Shown one piece after another: positions 8,245 through 16,825 of a DNA stretch of 64,000 bases. Position 1 is the stretch's first letter; every line of letters begins with the position of its first letter. The notes below the pieces were generated by a model. That model was not told the origin of the DNA, searched no databases, and worked only from the letters and a program-made list of their open reading frames with translations. The DNA comes from Ereboglobus luteus (GTDB lineage Bacteria > Verrucomicrobiota > Verrucomicrobiia > Opitutales > Opitutaceae): contig NZ_CP023004.1 of NCBI RefSeq assembly GCF_003096195.1, forward strand, positions 3,762,501 through 3,826,500, given 5' to 3'. Both the position numbers and the translations under genes were made by a program.

Positions 8245-9984
8245 ATGAAACCAAAAACACCGCTCACCACCATGACCAAAAAGAAATACACAGGCGCCAC
8301 GCTCCTGACCGCCTTGCTGGAACGCCAGGGCATTCGCCAAATGCCCGGCATACCCGGCGGCGCGATTCTGCCGTTCTACGACGCACTCCACACAAGCCCC
8401 ATCCAGCATATTCTCGCCCGCCACGAGCAGGGCGCTGGCTTCATTGCTCAGGGAATGGCGCGGGTCACCGGACGCGCCGCGGCCTGTGTTGCCACTTCCG
8501 GCCCCGGCGCGACCAACCTCATCACCGCCATCGCCGACGCGCGCCTCGACTCGATTCCGCTCGTCGCCATCACCGGCCAGGTCGCGCAATCGCTCATAGG
8601 CACCGACGCATTTCAGGAGGTCGACTTCTACGGACTCACCGTCCCCATAACAAAACACAATTATCTCGTGCGCGATGTCCGCGAACTCCTCCACATTGTT
8701 CCCGAGGCGTTCACTCTCGCCGAATCCGGGCGCCCTGGCCCCGTCGTGATCGACATTCCCAAGGACGTGCAAATCGCCGCCATCGAACTTTCCGATGACG
8801 AACTCCCCGCGCCCGGCGGATGCCGCCCCACCCCGCCGGCAAAGGACGCCGAAATCGACGCGCTCGCGCGCATGCTCGCCAAGGCGCAGCGCCCCGTGCT
8901 TTATCTCGGCGGAGGCATCATCGCGGCCAACGCCTCCGCGCTCGCGCACGAACTCGCCAAACGCCTCGACGCGCCCGCCGTCAGCACGCTCAACGCCCTC
9001 GGCGCAATCCCCGCCGACAGCCCGCACAACATGGGCATGCTCGGCATGCACGGCACTCGCGCCACCCACACACTTCTCGATGAATGCGACCTGATCATCG
9101 CCATCGGCGCGCGTTTCGACGACCGCGCCACGGGCAAGGTCGCCGAGTTTTGCCCGCGCGCCGCCATCGCGCACATTGACATCGACCGCGCCGAGTTCGG
9201 CAAAATCAAACGTCCGCATCTTTCCATCGAAGCCGATGCCGCCGAAGTCCTCCAGCGACTGCTCGCGCATCCGCTCCTTCACGCCGAGCCCGGCACTCCC
9301 CGCGCTTCCGGATGGCTCGCCCGCGCCACAGCGCTCCGCGATGCGCATCCGCTCCGTCATCCTTCGCGCGAAACCGCGCCGTTGCATCCGGTGAACATCT
9401 GCCGGTTCCTCGCCGAAACGCTTCCGAGCGATGCGATCATCGCAACCGACGTCGGCCAGCATCAAATGTGGGTTGCGCAAGCCTATCCATTCCGATCGCC
9501 GCGCACACTGCTCACCTCCGGCGGACTCGGCACGATGGGTTTTGGCCTGCCAAACGCCATCGGCGCGGCGTTTGCCGCGCCCGGAAAACGCATCGCCTGC
9601 GTCAGTGGCGACGGCTCCCTGCTCATGAACATTCAGGAGCTCGCCACGCTCGCCGACCACGAACTGTCCGTCGCCGTTCTTGTTTTCAATAACGCGCATC
9701 TGGGCCTCGTGCGCCAGCAGCAGGAGCTGTTTTATGGACGCCGCTACGAGGCGTCGCGCTTTGAGACCACGCCCGATTTCGCCGCGCTTGCGCGCGCCTT
9801 TGGCATTCGCGGACACAGCATCGCCGCCAATTCCGCCGATCCGCTCGGCGACATCGCCGCCGCGCTCGCCCAGCCCGGCCCCTGCCTGATCGACATCCCG
9901 ATCATCGCCACCGAAAACGTGCTTCCCATGGTTCCTCCCGGCGCTGCCAACAACCAGTCAATCGAGCATGCCGGGGCCATGTAA
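8245..9984 (+). CDS. ilvB: Acetolactate synthase, large (catalytic) subunit
   Basis: A 579-residue thiamine-diphosphate enzyme that condenses pyruvate with pyruvate or 2-oxobutyrate in valine, leucine and isoleucine synthesis. The N-terminal domain has GIPGGAILPFYDAL and the catalytic Glu61 in ILARHEQGAGFIAQGMAR. A central FAD-binding domain has IGARFDDRATGKV. The C-terminal domain has the Mg-TPP motif SGDGSLLMNIQELATL followed by VFNN. All are characteristic of AHAS rather than other TPP enzymes, and the length is normal. ATG 8245 is given; ATG 8272 fits the family alignment equally well and neither has a clear Shine-Dalgarno. The leader attenuator upstream implies control by branched-chain amino acid supply. 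Confidence 0.94.
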   Translation: MKPKTPLTTMTKKKYTGATLLTALLERQGIRQMPGIPGGAILPFYDALHTSPIQHILARHEQGAGFIAQGMARVTGRAAACVATSGPGATNLITAIADARLDSIPLVAITGQVAQSLIGTDAFQEVDFYGLTVPITKHNYLVRDVRELLHIVPEAFTLAESGRPGPVVIDIPKDVQIAAIELSDDELPAPGGCRPTPPAKDAEIDALARMLAKAQRPVLYLGGGIIAANASALAHELAKRLDAPAVSTLNALGAIPADSPHNMGMLGMHGTRATHTLLDECDLIIAIGARFDDRATGKVAEFCPRAAIAHIDIDRAEFGKIKRPHLSIEADAAEVLQRLLAHPLLHAEPGTPRASGWLARATALRDAHPLRHPSRETAPLHPVNICRFLAETLPSDAIIATDVGQHQMWVAQAYPFRSPRTLLTSGGLGTMGFGLPNAIGAAFAAPGKRIACVSGDGSLLMNIQELATLADHELSVAVLVFNNAHLGLVRQQQELFYGRRYEASRFETTPDFAALARAFGIRGHSIAANSADPLGDIAAALAQPGPCLIDIPIIATENVLPMVPPGAANNQSIEHAGAM

Positions 9985-9995
9985 GCATCCAGTGG

Positions 9996-10022
9996 AAGTG
10001 CAACCTGTCGGGTTGCACTTTT
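9996..10022 (+). other. Hairpin between ilvB and ilvN
   Basis: A perfect 10-bp stem (AAGTGCAACC at 9996-10005, GGTTGCACTT at 10011-10020) with a five-base loop starts 12 bases after the ilvB stop. Only a short T tract follows. It may lower read-through into ilvN or protect the ilvB 3' end; it is not a strong terminator. Confidence 0.5.
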
Positions 10023-10076
10023 CGAAAACAGTAAACCAACCGTTCCAATCGCTGAAAACACCAAGTCACAATTAAC

Positions 10077-10370
10077 ATGAACGCCTCCACTATCGCACAA
10101 ACACACATCATCGACCTCCGCGTGCGCAATCATCCCGGAGTTATGTCGCACATCACAGGCCTCTTTGCGCGCCGCGCATTCAACCTTGAGGCGATTCTTT
10201 GCGTGCCCGTCTCCGGGAACGACGAAAGCCGCATGCTTCTCCTCGTAAACGACACGCCCAAGCTCGAACAAATCGAACGCCAGCTCGCCAAGCTCCACGA
10301 CGTGCTCGCCGTGCGCCAGCGCACCGATCTGCCGCCCGATTATTTCGAGCGCCTTGGAAAAAGTATCTGA
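10077..10370 (+). CDS. ilvN: Acetolactate synthase, small (regulatory) subunit
   Basis: A 97-residue protein consisting of a single ACT domain (IDLRVRNHPGVMSHITGLFA, then RRAFNLEAILCVPVSG, then RMLLLVN). This is the valine-sensing regulatory subunit that activates and feedback-regulates IlvB. It is of the short type, like the 96-residue E. coli IlvN, lacking the extra C-terminal domain of the roughly 160-residue IlvH family. ATG 10077 follows a 92-base spacer holding a hairpin after ilvB. Neither ilvC nor leu genes follow; the next 460 bases hold a decayed gene on the other strand. Confidence 0.9.
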   Translation: MNASTIAQTHIIDLRVRNHPGVMSHITGLFARRAFNLEAILCVPVSGNDESRMLLLVNDTPKLEQIERQLAKLHDVLAVRQRTDLPPDYFERLGKSI

Positions 10371-10424
10371 GGCAGACACCTAAATTTCCCCGCGCACGCC
10401 CTTCATGGCGGAACGGTTTCACCA

Positions 10425-10755
10425 TCACAATTCCAGCGTGAAATCGTGCGCAGGCTCGTCGAGCCGCATGACATACCAAAGCGAGCAGGTTTTGACTGCG
10501 ACGGTTTTGAGATCGGCGTTGGAGCCCGCGCGACCGTGATTCCCTCAATCTTCGTCTTTAGTTGGGGTCAGCAAAAACCCATTTTGCGAGCATCATTTTG
10601 AGGCGGTGGATTTCTGAGGCGACTTCGCGCGTGTCGATGGGATACTTGCCAAGCGTATCAACGATGCGCCTACCATCGGCATCCCGGATGCCCTTGGTCG
10701 CGAGAACTCGCGGACAAACATAAACAGCATCCGCAGTTCCGGACGCCCCGTCCAT
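10425..10755 (-). pseudogene. Decayed gene remnant (C-terminal part)
   Basis: On the minus strand a 65-codon open frame (10755 to 10558) ends in EIHRLKMMLAKWVFADPN. Just past its stop, coding-like sequence resumes in another frame (KIEGITVARA), then a third, reading GSNADLKTVAVKTCSLWYVM, RLDEPAHDFTLEL and a stop at 10425-10427. The pieces line up as one protein end broken by at least two frameshifts, and the codon use resembles that of neighbouring genes. The family is not recognised. No start with homology upstream is seen. The remaining bases of this 467-base gap show nothing else. Confidence 0.4.
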
Positions 10756-10837
10756 TTCGGGCTTCTATTTTTCCTTACGACCCGTCAGCGTTCGCCTTTC
10801 ACATTCAGTATTCCGAAATCAAAACTCCACAGTCCAA

Positions 10838-11578
10838 ATGACCTTTAACAACCGCATCGCACTCGTCACCGGCGCAGGCCGCGGCATCGGCAAAGCCATC
10901 GCCGAAATGCTCGCCAAGAACGGCGTCACAGTTATCTGCGTTTCCAAGTCGCCCGAAAGCTGCGGCTCGGTCGCCGCCGCCATCACCGCCGCCGGCGGCA
11001 AGGCCGAGGCCGTGCCCGTTGATGTGTCCGACGGCCCCGCCGTCGCCAAGGCAGCCGAGGCGCTCCTCGCCAAATACGGCAAAATCGACATCCTCATCAA
11101 CAACGCCGGCATCACCCGCGACGGCCTCATAGCCCGCATGTCCGAGGACGACTGGAACGCCGTCATCCAGACCAATCTCTCCAGCTGCTTCCACTGGTGC
11201 AAGGCCATCGGCTGGCCCATGTGCCGCGCCCGCCATGGTCGCATCGTCAACATCGCCTCGGTCGTCGGGCTCATCGGCAACGCCGGCCAGGCCAACTACG
11301 CCGCGGCCAAGGGCGGCATGATCGCCATGACCAAGTCGCTCGCCCGCGAATTCGCCAAGCGCAATGTCACCGTAAACGCCGTCGCGCCCGGTTTCATCCA
11401 AACCGACATGACCGCCGCCCTAAGCGAAGAAGTTCAAAAAGTCGCCGTCGCCCAAGTTCCCATGCAGCGCATGGGCACCCCCGAGGACGTCGCCAATGTC
11501 GTCGCGTTCCTCTCCAGCGAAGAAACTGGCTACATAACGGGCCAAGTTTTTACGGTTGACGGCGGCATGGCAATGTGA
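10838..11578 (+). CDS. fabG: 3-oxoacyl-[acyl-carrier-protein] reductase
   Basis: A 246-residue classical short-chain dehydrogenase. It has the NADPH-binding [15 protein letters not shown] (11-25), [14 protein letters not shown] (88-101), Ser141 in NIASVVGL and the catalytic Tyr154-x3-Lys158 in ANYAAAKGG, with the C-terminal [16 protein letters not shown] typical of FabG. It reduces 3-oxoacyl-ACP in type II fatty acid synthesis. The acpP gene starts 31 bases downstream on the same strand, the usual FASII arrangement, which separates it from SDRs of other function. ATG 10838 agrees with the family start. It is probably cotranscribed with acpP and ends at the strong terminator after it. Confidence 0.93.
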   Translation: MTFNNRIALVTGAGRGIGKAIAEMLAKNGVTVICVSKSPESCGSVAAAITAAGGKAEAVPVDVSDGPAVAKAAEALLAKYGKIDILINNAGITRDGLIARMSEDDWNAVIQTNLSSCFHWCKAIGWPMCRARHGRIVNIASVVGLIGNAGQANYAAAKGGMIAMTKSLAREFAKRNVTVNAVAPGFIQTDMTAALSEEVQKVAVAQVPMQRMGTPEDVANVVAFLSSEETGYITGQVFTVDGGMAM

Positions 11579-11609
11579 CCCTTTACCAAACCTCAGTAAT
11601 CTAACTAAC

Positions 11610-11870
11610 ATGGCCGATCAAAAAACCATCGAACAACGCGTTAAGGAAATTATCGTTAACCAGCTTAACGTTAATGAAGAGCAGATCACTCCGCAGGCAT
11701 CCTTCTTGGATGACCTCGGTGCCGATTCCCTCGACACAGTCGAGCTCATCATGGCTTTCGAAGAAGAGTTCAAGGATGAGATTAAGGGAGAAATCCCTGA
11801 ATCCGACGCCGAGAAGCTCCAGACAGTCGGTCAAGTGATCGACTATATCAAGAGCAAGGCTGGAGCATAA
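11610..11870 (+). CDS. acpP: Acyl carrier protein
   Basis: An 86-residue acidic four-helix carrier with the phosphopantetheine attachment Ser40 in the motif [19 protein letters not shown], which is nearly identical to other bacterial AcpP. It carries the growing acyl chain through fatty acid synthesis and donates to lipid A and phospholipid synthesis. The start is ATG 11610, matching the family start; an in-frame ATG at 11556 would overlap fabG and is not used. The gene is distinctly less G+C-rich in third positions than its neighbours, as is common for very highly expressed genes. A strong terminator follows at 11906. An AcpH-type ACP phosphodiesterase is encoded at 37880-38491. Confidence 0.97.
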   Translation: MADQKTIEQRVKEIIVNQLNVNEEQITPQASFLDDLGADSLDTVELIMAFEEEFKDEIKGEIPESDAEKLQTVGQVIDYIKSKAGA

Positions 11871-11905
11871 ACTCCTTCGCAATCAGTAAATTATAACTAA
11901 ATCGA

Positions 11906-11946
11906 CGTTTTGCCGGAACCTCACAAGTTCCGGCAAAACGTTTTTT
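11906..11946 (+). terminator. Rho-independent terminator after acpP
   Basis: A perfect 14-bp stem (CGTTTTGCCGGAAC at 11906-11919, GTTCCGGCAAAACG at 11927-11940) with a seven-base loop and six T residues, 36 bases after the acpP stop codon. Confidence 0.93.
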
Positions 11947-12029
11947 GCATACCCCGCAAACCGCAAAAACGCACTTTCCCTGCATTTTTGATTTCCCCGT
12001 TGCGCCCCAACGCCCACACTCACCGCTCC

Positions 12030-13574
12030 ATGCGAATCACCCTCGTCCATCCCGCCGGCTTTAATTTTGTTCCCGGCCAGCCCGATATCACCACGCTTGC
12101 CAACCGCATGGCGCCCATAGGCATCCTTTCGCTTGCCGCCTGGCTCGAAAAACACGGCCACAACGCCACTGTGCACGACTGCCTCGGCCCCCGCGCGCCG
12201 CGCACCCTCGAGGCCAACGCCGACGCCATCCTCGCCACAAACCCCGACATGGTCGGGTTTTCCGCCACCACCGCCGGTTTCATGGATGCCGCCGATATCG
12301 CCGCCATCATCAAATCCCGTCGCCCTGAAATCAAAACCATCTTTGGCAACGTCCACGCCTCCGCCATCGGCCCCAAGCTCCTTAAACATTTCCCCGAAAT
12401 CGACTACCTATGCGTCGGCGAGGGCGAAGGCCTCATGCTCGACCTCGTCGAAGGCCGCGCCCTAGCTGAAATCCCCAACCTCGCCTACCGCGACACCTCC
12501 GCCCCCGACGGCATCCGCTTCAACCTCCGTCGCTCCCGCATCCAGGACCTCGACTCGCTCCCCTTCCCCGCCTACGAAAAACTCGACGGCTTCCCCTCAG
12601 GTTATCACCTGCCGCTTTTTTCCTACATAAAACGTTGGGGTGCAACCATGATCACCTCGCGCGGCTGCCCATACACCTGCTCGTTTTGCGATCGCACTGT
12701 CTTTGAGCGACTCCACCGCTACAATTCCGCCGCCTACATCTACGACCACATGCGGCACCTTCGCGATCACTTCGGCGTTTATCACATCAATATTTACGAC
12801 GATCTCTTCACCGCGCACAAAAAACGCGTTTACGAACTCTGCGAGCTCCTCATCAACAAACCGCTCGGAGTCGGCTTCAACTGCGCCATCCGCACCGGCC
12901 ACGACGACCTCGAAATGCTGAAACTCCTCAAGCGCGCCGGCGCGCTCATGGTTTCGCTTGGCGTGGAGTCCGCCGATCCCGAAATGATGCGTCGCCACAA
13001 AGCCGGAGTCACCCTCGATGCCGTCCGCGAAACCGTTGATCGCATCCACATTGCCGGCCTTCGGGCCAAAGGGCTCTTCATTTTCGGCCTCCCCGGCGAA
13101 ACCCCCGACACCGTCCGCGCCACCAGCGACTTCATCCTCTCGCTCGATCTTGACGAGATGAACATGACCAAGTTCAGCCCCCTCTACGGCGCCCCCATCT
13201 GGGATGAATGCGCGAGCGGCGCCGAGGGCGCGTTCACCGAGGACTGGCGGCTGCTCAACTGCCTCAATTTCACCTTTATCCCGAAAGGTTTTTCGAGCCG
13301 CGAGGAAATGGACGCCCTCTACAACTGGCACATCCAGCGCTACTATAACAGCAAACCCTACCGCCGCCGCTTCGCGAAACACATCTGGCAGCACCGCTGG
13401 AGCCTCTGGCACCTCGTCACCCACCTGCCCCGCACCGTGCAGGCCGCCCGCTATTTCTACGCCAACCGCGAAAAACTTGAGGCGATGAAAAAGGATTTTC
13501 CCCTGCACCCGCGCCAGCCGGTCAACCTCCGCGCCACACTCGGCCCCGAGTTGCAGGCGGACTTGAATGCGTGA
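12030..13574 (+). CDS. B12-binding-domain radical SAM protein
   Basis: A 514-residue class B radical SAM enzyme. Residues 1-150 form a cobalamin-binding-like Rossmann domain (ITLVHPAGF, GILSLAAWLEKHGHNATVHD, FGNVHASAIG, YLCVGEGEG). The radical SAM core follows with the 4Fe-4S cysteines C213, C217 and C220 in SRGCPYTCSFCDR, then SLGVESADPEMMRRH and GLPGETPDT. The C-terminal 130 residues are basic and aromatic. Relatives include BchE-like cyclases, hopanoid and phosphonate methyltransferases and many uncharacterised enzymes, so the reaction cannot be assigned. The start is ATG 12030; an upstream in-frame ATG at 11910 falls inside the acpP terminator. It stands alone between acpP and tRNA-Leu. 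Confidence 0.85.
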   Translation: MRITLVHPAGFNFVPGQPDITTLANRMAPIGILSLAAWLEKHGHNATVHDCLGPRAPRTLEANADAILATNPDMVGFSATTAGFMDAADIAAIIKSRRPEIKTIFGNVHASAIGPKLLKHFPEIDYLCVGEGEGLMLDLVEGRALAEIPNLAYRDTSAPDGIRFNLRRSRIQDLDSLPFPAYEKLDGFPSGYHLPLFSYIKRWGATMITSRGCPYTCSFCDRTVFERLHRYNSAAYIYDHMRHLRDHFGVYHINIYDDLFTAHKKRVYELCELLINKPLGVGFNCAIRTGHDDLEMLKLLKRAGALMVSLGVESADPEMMRRHKAGVTLDAVRETVDRIHIAGLRAKGLFIFGLPGETPDTVRATSDFILSLDLDEMNMTKFSPLYGAPIWDECASGAEGAFTEDWRLLNCLNFTFIPKGFSSREEMDALYNWHIQRYYNSKPYRRRFAKHIWQHRWSLWHLVTHLPRTVQAARYFYANREKLEAMKKDFPLHPRQPVNLRATLGPELQADLNA

Positions 13575-13666
13575 TTTTACAACGCGATGAAAAAATTTTT
13601 ATTTCCAAGCTTTACAACGTCCCAACGCTTTCTCTTACTTCGCGGCTCTTCACTACTGGAAACAAC

Positions 13667-13751
13667 GCTCAGGTGGTGGAATTGGTAGACACACACGTTT
13701 GAGGGGCGTGTGCCGTGAGGCGTGCAGGTTCGAGTCCTGTCCTGAGCACCA
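13667..13751 (+). tRNA. tRNA-Leu (anticodon GAG)
   Basis: A class II tRNA with a long variable arm. The acceptor stem is GCTCAGG (13667-13673) with CCTGAGC (13741-13747), discriminator A and an encoded CCA end at 13749-13751. The anticodon stem CACGT/GCGTG holds loop TTGAGGG, giving GAG, which reads CUC and CUU codons. The T-loop GTTCGAGTC is canonical. Confidence 0.93.
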
Positions 13752-13766
13752 GTTGAAAACTGAAAA

Positions 13767-13790
13767 AACCGCTAACCAAGCGGTTTTTTT
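13767..13790 (+). terminator. Terminator after tRNA-Leu
   Basis: A seven-base-pair stem, AACCGCT/AGCGGTT (13767-13773 and 13779-13785), with a five-base loop running into a T tract ending at 13790. It lies 15 bases beyond the tRNA CCA. Confidence 0.85.
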
Positions 13791-13897
13791 GTGTCCGCTC
13801 CCCGCCACCGCGGGCTCGGCACACACTTTGCGTATTTCGCACCGATTTCATCGCGCCTTCACACGCACTTCACGCGCCAAACGCATGCTCTGGCGCA

Positions 13898-15316
13898 ATG
13901 AACACCGACACACCGCAACCGCCGCAAATCTCCCGCGCCTCCCAAGACGCACTCGTCACAATCCGCAACTGGTTCGCCAAGCGCGCGCTCTTTTTCAAAA
14001 TCATCCTCATCGGTTTTCTCGCGCTCGTCCTGCTCATACCGCTCGGGCTCGTCAGCGACACCCTGTCTGAACGCCAGTCGCGATATGCCGAGGCGGTCGC
14101 GTCCATTGTCGCGCCTTGGGGCGGCTCGCAACGCATCACGGGGCCCGTTCTCGCCATACCCTTCACGCACAAGGTGGAAACCGAGGAGTGGGTTGTCAGC
14201 GGCACGCATCGTTTCAAGGAAAAGAAATCCCATGAATGCACCGTCGTCGCCTATTTCCTGCCCGACCATCTCAACGTCAAGGGCACGATCGAGCCATCCG
14301 CGCGCAAACGCTCCATTTACACCGCGCACGTGTATTCCGCCCTGCTCCAAATCTCCGGAAAATTCGCCCGCCCCGATTTTAATTTCCCCGGCTACAAGGA
14401 TATCACGCCACAGTGGGACCAGGCCCGCGTCGGATTTCTCATCAACGACCTGCGGGGCGTTCGCGAATCGCTGACACTCGCGTGGGATGACGAACGATTC
14501 GCCATGCAACCCGGCGACGGGATCTACGCCGAATCCGGCCTGCATGCGCAACTCTCCGCGCAAGCCGCGCAAAACGGCGGCGATTTTTCACTCTCGCTCA
14601 CGCTCAACGGCAGCAACGCCTTTGAAATCACACCCCTGGCGCGCAGCACAAAAATGGCACTCAACTCGCCCTGGCCCGACCCGAGTTTCTGCGGCGACTA
14701 CCTGCCCGTAACGCGCAATGTCACACCCGAAGGTTTCGAGGCGCGTTGGGAAACCTCTTTTTACGCGCGAAAAGCCCCGCAGCAATGGACCGGCAATCAA
14801 AACACCATCCCCGCGCGCGAACTGGCCAAGGGGTCCTTCGGCGTCCGCATGATGCCCGCGATCAGCGCTTATCGCATCGTCGAGCGATCCATCAAATACG
14901 GCGTGTTGTTCATCGCACTCGTTTTCACCGTTTTCTTCCTGTTTGAAATCGTCGCGCGCGTCCGCCTCGGCGCCCTGAACTATCTCCTCGTTGGCGCGAC
15001 GCTTTGCGTGTTTTTTCTCGGACTGCTCGCCCTTTCCGAATTCGTCGCGTTCGGCTTGGCCTATGCCGGCTCCGGCGCGATCGCCACACTCATGATCGGG
15101 TTCTATTGCGCCCGAATTTTACGCAGCGCAAAACGCGCGCTCGCCGTCGGTGCCATGCTCGGCGGCGTGTATGCGTATCTGTATTTTGTCCTGCGCATGG
15201 AGGATTTTTCCCTCATCGCCGGAACCGCGGCGCTGTTCGCCGTGCTCGGCGCCGTCATGTATGCCACGCGCAATCTCCGCAACGGATCGCGCGCCGGCCG
15301 GGACGACTCCGCGTGA
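13898..15316 (+). CDS. creD: CreD-family inner membrane protein
   Basis: A 472-residue CreD homologue. It has one N-terminal membrane segment (residues 28-50), a large periplasmic domain containing the family landmarks GGSQRITGPVLAIPF and GDYLPVTRNVT, and a C-terminal block of about five membrane helices from residue 330. E. coli CreD is the main target of the CreBC two-component system and is linked to envelope integrity and beta-lactam or colicin tolerance. A CreB-CreC pair is encoded 10 kb away at 25405-27613 on the other strand, so regulation is presumably in trans. The C-terminal tail is basic. ATG 13898 gives the conserved N-terminus. Confidence 0.9.
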   Translation: MNTDTPQPPQISRASQDALVTIRNWFAKRALFFKIILIGFLALVLLIPLGLVSDTLSERQSRYAEAVASIVAPWGGSQRITGPVLAIPFTHKVETEEWVVSGTHRFKEKKSHECTVVAYFLPDHLNVKGTIEPSARKRSIYTAHVYSALLQISGKFARPDFNFPGYKDITPQWDQARVGFLINDLRGVRESLTLAWDDERFAMQPGDGIYAESGLHAQLSAQAAQNGGDFSLSLTLNGSNAFEITPLARSTKMALNSPWPDPSFCGDYLPVTRNVTPEGFEARWETSFYARKAPQQWTGNQNTIPARELAKGSFGVRMMPAISAYRIVERSIKYGVLFIALVFTVFFLFEIVARVRLGALNYLLVGATLCVFFLGLLALSEFVAFGLAYAGSGAIATLMIGFYCARILRSAKRALAVGAMLGGVYAYLYFVLRMEDFSLIAGTAALFAVLGAVMYATRNLRNGSRAGRDDSA

Positions 15317-15408
15317 AAACGGATTTTTCGAAATTCAAATTTGAAACCTGAAATTCTTTGAAATCGAACGCGTCGGGGTATCTTCTTCCATCAAACACAT
15401 CCGCACAC

Positions 15409-15759
15409 ATGCCGCCCGCATCCTCCGAATCCACCACTCTCATGATCGGCACAACCACGGTCGCCTCGCGTGACGAGGCCGACGCCCTTGCGCGCGGCCT
15501 CGTCGAGTCGCGTCTCGCCGCGTGCGCGCAAATCGACGGCCCCGTGACCTCCGTTTATCACTGGCAGGAAAAACTCGAAACCACCGCCGAATATCGCCTC
15601 ACAATCAAGTTCCTCTACGCCAACGCCACCGCGCTCGAAACATGGCTCCGTGCCCATCATCCCTATGAAACGCCGGAGTGGGTCGCGGTGCGCGCTGAAA
15701 TCGTTGCAGAAAAATACTTGTCATGGGCGCGCTCGAACTCCACCTTCTTGCCTCTTTAA
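15409..15759 (+). CDS. cutA: Divalent cation tolerance protein CutA
   Basis: About 116 residues matching the small trimeric CutA1 family. An N-terminal ferredoxin-like strand TTTVASRDEADALARGLV is followed by RLAACAQIDGPVTSVYHW with the conserved Cys, then LTIKFL and the C-terminal HPYETPEWVAV. CutA proteins form very stable trimers implicated in copper tolerance and signalling; the biochemical role is unsettled. ATG 15409 is preferred over an upstream TTG at 15358 because family homology begins near residue 12. It lies 92 bases after creD and 27 bases before the small basic protein gene. Confidence 0.9.
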   Translation: MPPASSESTTLMIGTTTVASRDEADALARGLVESRLAACAQIDGPVTSVYHWQEKLETTAEYRLTIKFLYANATALETWLRAHHPYETPEWVAVRAEIVAEKYLSWARSNSTFLPL

Positions 15760-15786
15760 CAACTCTCAAGCACTTTTCATAACGTC

Positions 15787-15942
15787 ATGTCACAGCACAA
15801 AAGTCTCCAAGGTTCCAGCGGTATCGTTGTCAAGCGCAACGTGTTAAAGCGTTTTGAGCGCGTCGAGCTGCTCAAGAAGCGCGGTCAGTGGAAGGAAGGC
15901 GACCGCGTTCAAGGTCTCCGCAAAACCAAGCCCGACGTCTAA
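15787..15942 (+). CDS. Small basic protein (Chlamydiae/Verrucomicrobia type)
   Basis: A 51-residue highly basic protein, SQHKSLQGSSGIVVKRNVLK followed by RFERVELLKKRGQWKEGDRV and ending LRKTKPDV. It matches the small basic protein family recognised across the Chlamydiae and Verrucomicrobia, which is annotated as rRNA- or ribosome-associated but lacks a settled function. The gene is below usual size cut-offs and easy to miss. ATG 15787 follows cutA by 27 bases and a hairpin terminator begins 33 bases after the stop. Third positions avoid rare codons, consistent with strong expression. It is the best taxonomic marker in the window. Confidence 0.88.
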   Translation: MSQHKSLQGSSGIVVKRNVLKRFERVELLKKRGQWKEGDRVQGLRKTKPDV

Positions 15943-15975
15943 TCACGGGGCCATTTTTCCTTTCTGCACTTTCCG

Positions 15976-16006
15976 AGGCAGGCGACAAACATCGTCTGCC
16001 TTTTTT
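15976..16006 (+). terminator. Terminator after the small basic protein gene
   Basis: A ten-base-pair stem (AGGCAGGCGA at 15976-15985, TCGTCTGCCT at 15992-16001, one G-T pair) with a six-base loop and a T tract to 16006. Confidence 0.88.
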
Positions 16007-16083
16007 GCAAACCAGACCCGTTTTTTGGCGGCATCGCCACCGCAAAGCCCCTTTCCACGCAACCAATCCAGTCCGCGCATATC

Positions 16084-16737
16084 GTGAACACCGACACCTC
16101 AGCAGTCGCAGCCGAACCCACCGGCGGCCCGGCCAAAAAGCCCAATATCGTCAAGCGCCTCTACAACTGGGTGCTGCACTGGGCCGACACCAAATACGGA
16201 CTGCCCGCGTTGTGCGCGATCTCGTTTGTCGAATCGTCGTTTTTTCCGATCCCGCCCGACGTGCTGCTGATCGCCCTGTGCATGGGCGCGCCGAAGCGCG
16301 CGTTTAAGTTCGTCTTTTATTGCGCGCTTTTTTCGGTGCTCGGCGGAATCCTCGGCTACTACATCGGCTACGCGCTCTACGAGGAAGTGGGCCGGCGCAT
16401 CATCGAATTTTTCCACTACCAGGAAGCCTACGCCTACGTGGGGAAACTCTACGGTGACAATGCGTTTCTCGCCATCCTCACCGCCGGCTTCACTCCCCTG
16501 CCCTACAAGGTGTTCACCATCGCCGCCGGCGTGTTTCACGAACAAGTAGGCCTGATGACGCTCATCACCGCATCCGCGCTCGGACGCACCGGGCGCTTCC
16601 TCCTCGTCGGCGCCGCGATCTATTTCTTCGGCCCGCCCGTGAAACGCCTCCTCGACAAGTATCTGGAAATTTTCTGCGTGATTTTCATGGTGCTGCTCAT
16701 CGGCAGCTTCTTCATCGTGAAGTGGCTCGCCAAATAA
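16084..16737 (+). CDS. DedA/VTT-domain membrane protein (YqaA-like)
   Basis: A 217-residue integral membrane protein with the VTT (SNARE-associated Golgi) domain: ISFVESSFFPIPPDVLLIAL near residue 46, the glycine-rich GGILGYYIGYALYEEVG, FTPLPYKVFTIAAGVF and a final hydrophobic helix. Four to six membrane segments are predicted. The FPIPPDVLL and F-TPLPYK motifs match the YqaA branch of the DedA superfamily. Members are implicated in phospholipid flipping, membrane-potential maintenance and drug tolerance. The start is GTG 16084, 77 bases beyond the preceding terminator. It stands alone in its transcription unit or reads into rlmM, 88 bases on. Confidence 0.87.
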   Translation: MNTDTSAVAAEPTGGPAKKPNIVKRLYNWVLHWADTKYGLPALCAISFVESSFFPIPPDVLLIALCMGAPKRAFKFVFYCALFSVLGGILGYYIGYALYEEVGRRIIEFFHYQEAYAYVGKLYGDNAFLAILTAGFTPLPYKVFTIAAGVFHEQVGLMTLITASALGRTGRFLLVGAAIYFFGPPVKRLLDKYLEIFCVIFMVLLIGSFFIVKWLAK

Positions 16738-16825
16738 ACCGCTCCCACTCGACCAAACGCCTGACCGGAACTAACGGAGTGTGAGGGCGCCATCCTGTTA
16801 ATCGCGCTAATCCTGTCTTCCAAAA

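Noticed and set aside
8062-9816. A 584-codon minus-strand frame opposite ilvB
   Set aside because: It is the mirror of a high-G+C gene. Its product is rich in Gly, Glu, Arg and Asp with no motif, whereas ilvB on the other strand has every family landmark.
9996-10022. Hairpin taken as a full terminator between ilvB and ilvN
   Set aside because: Only a short T tract follows and ilvN has no evident promoter of its own, so read-through is expected.
11910-12029. Upstream start for the radical SAM gene
   Set aside because: ATG 11910 lies inside the acpP terminator and the extra 40 residues show no homology to the cobalamin domain, which starts at ATG 12030.
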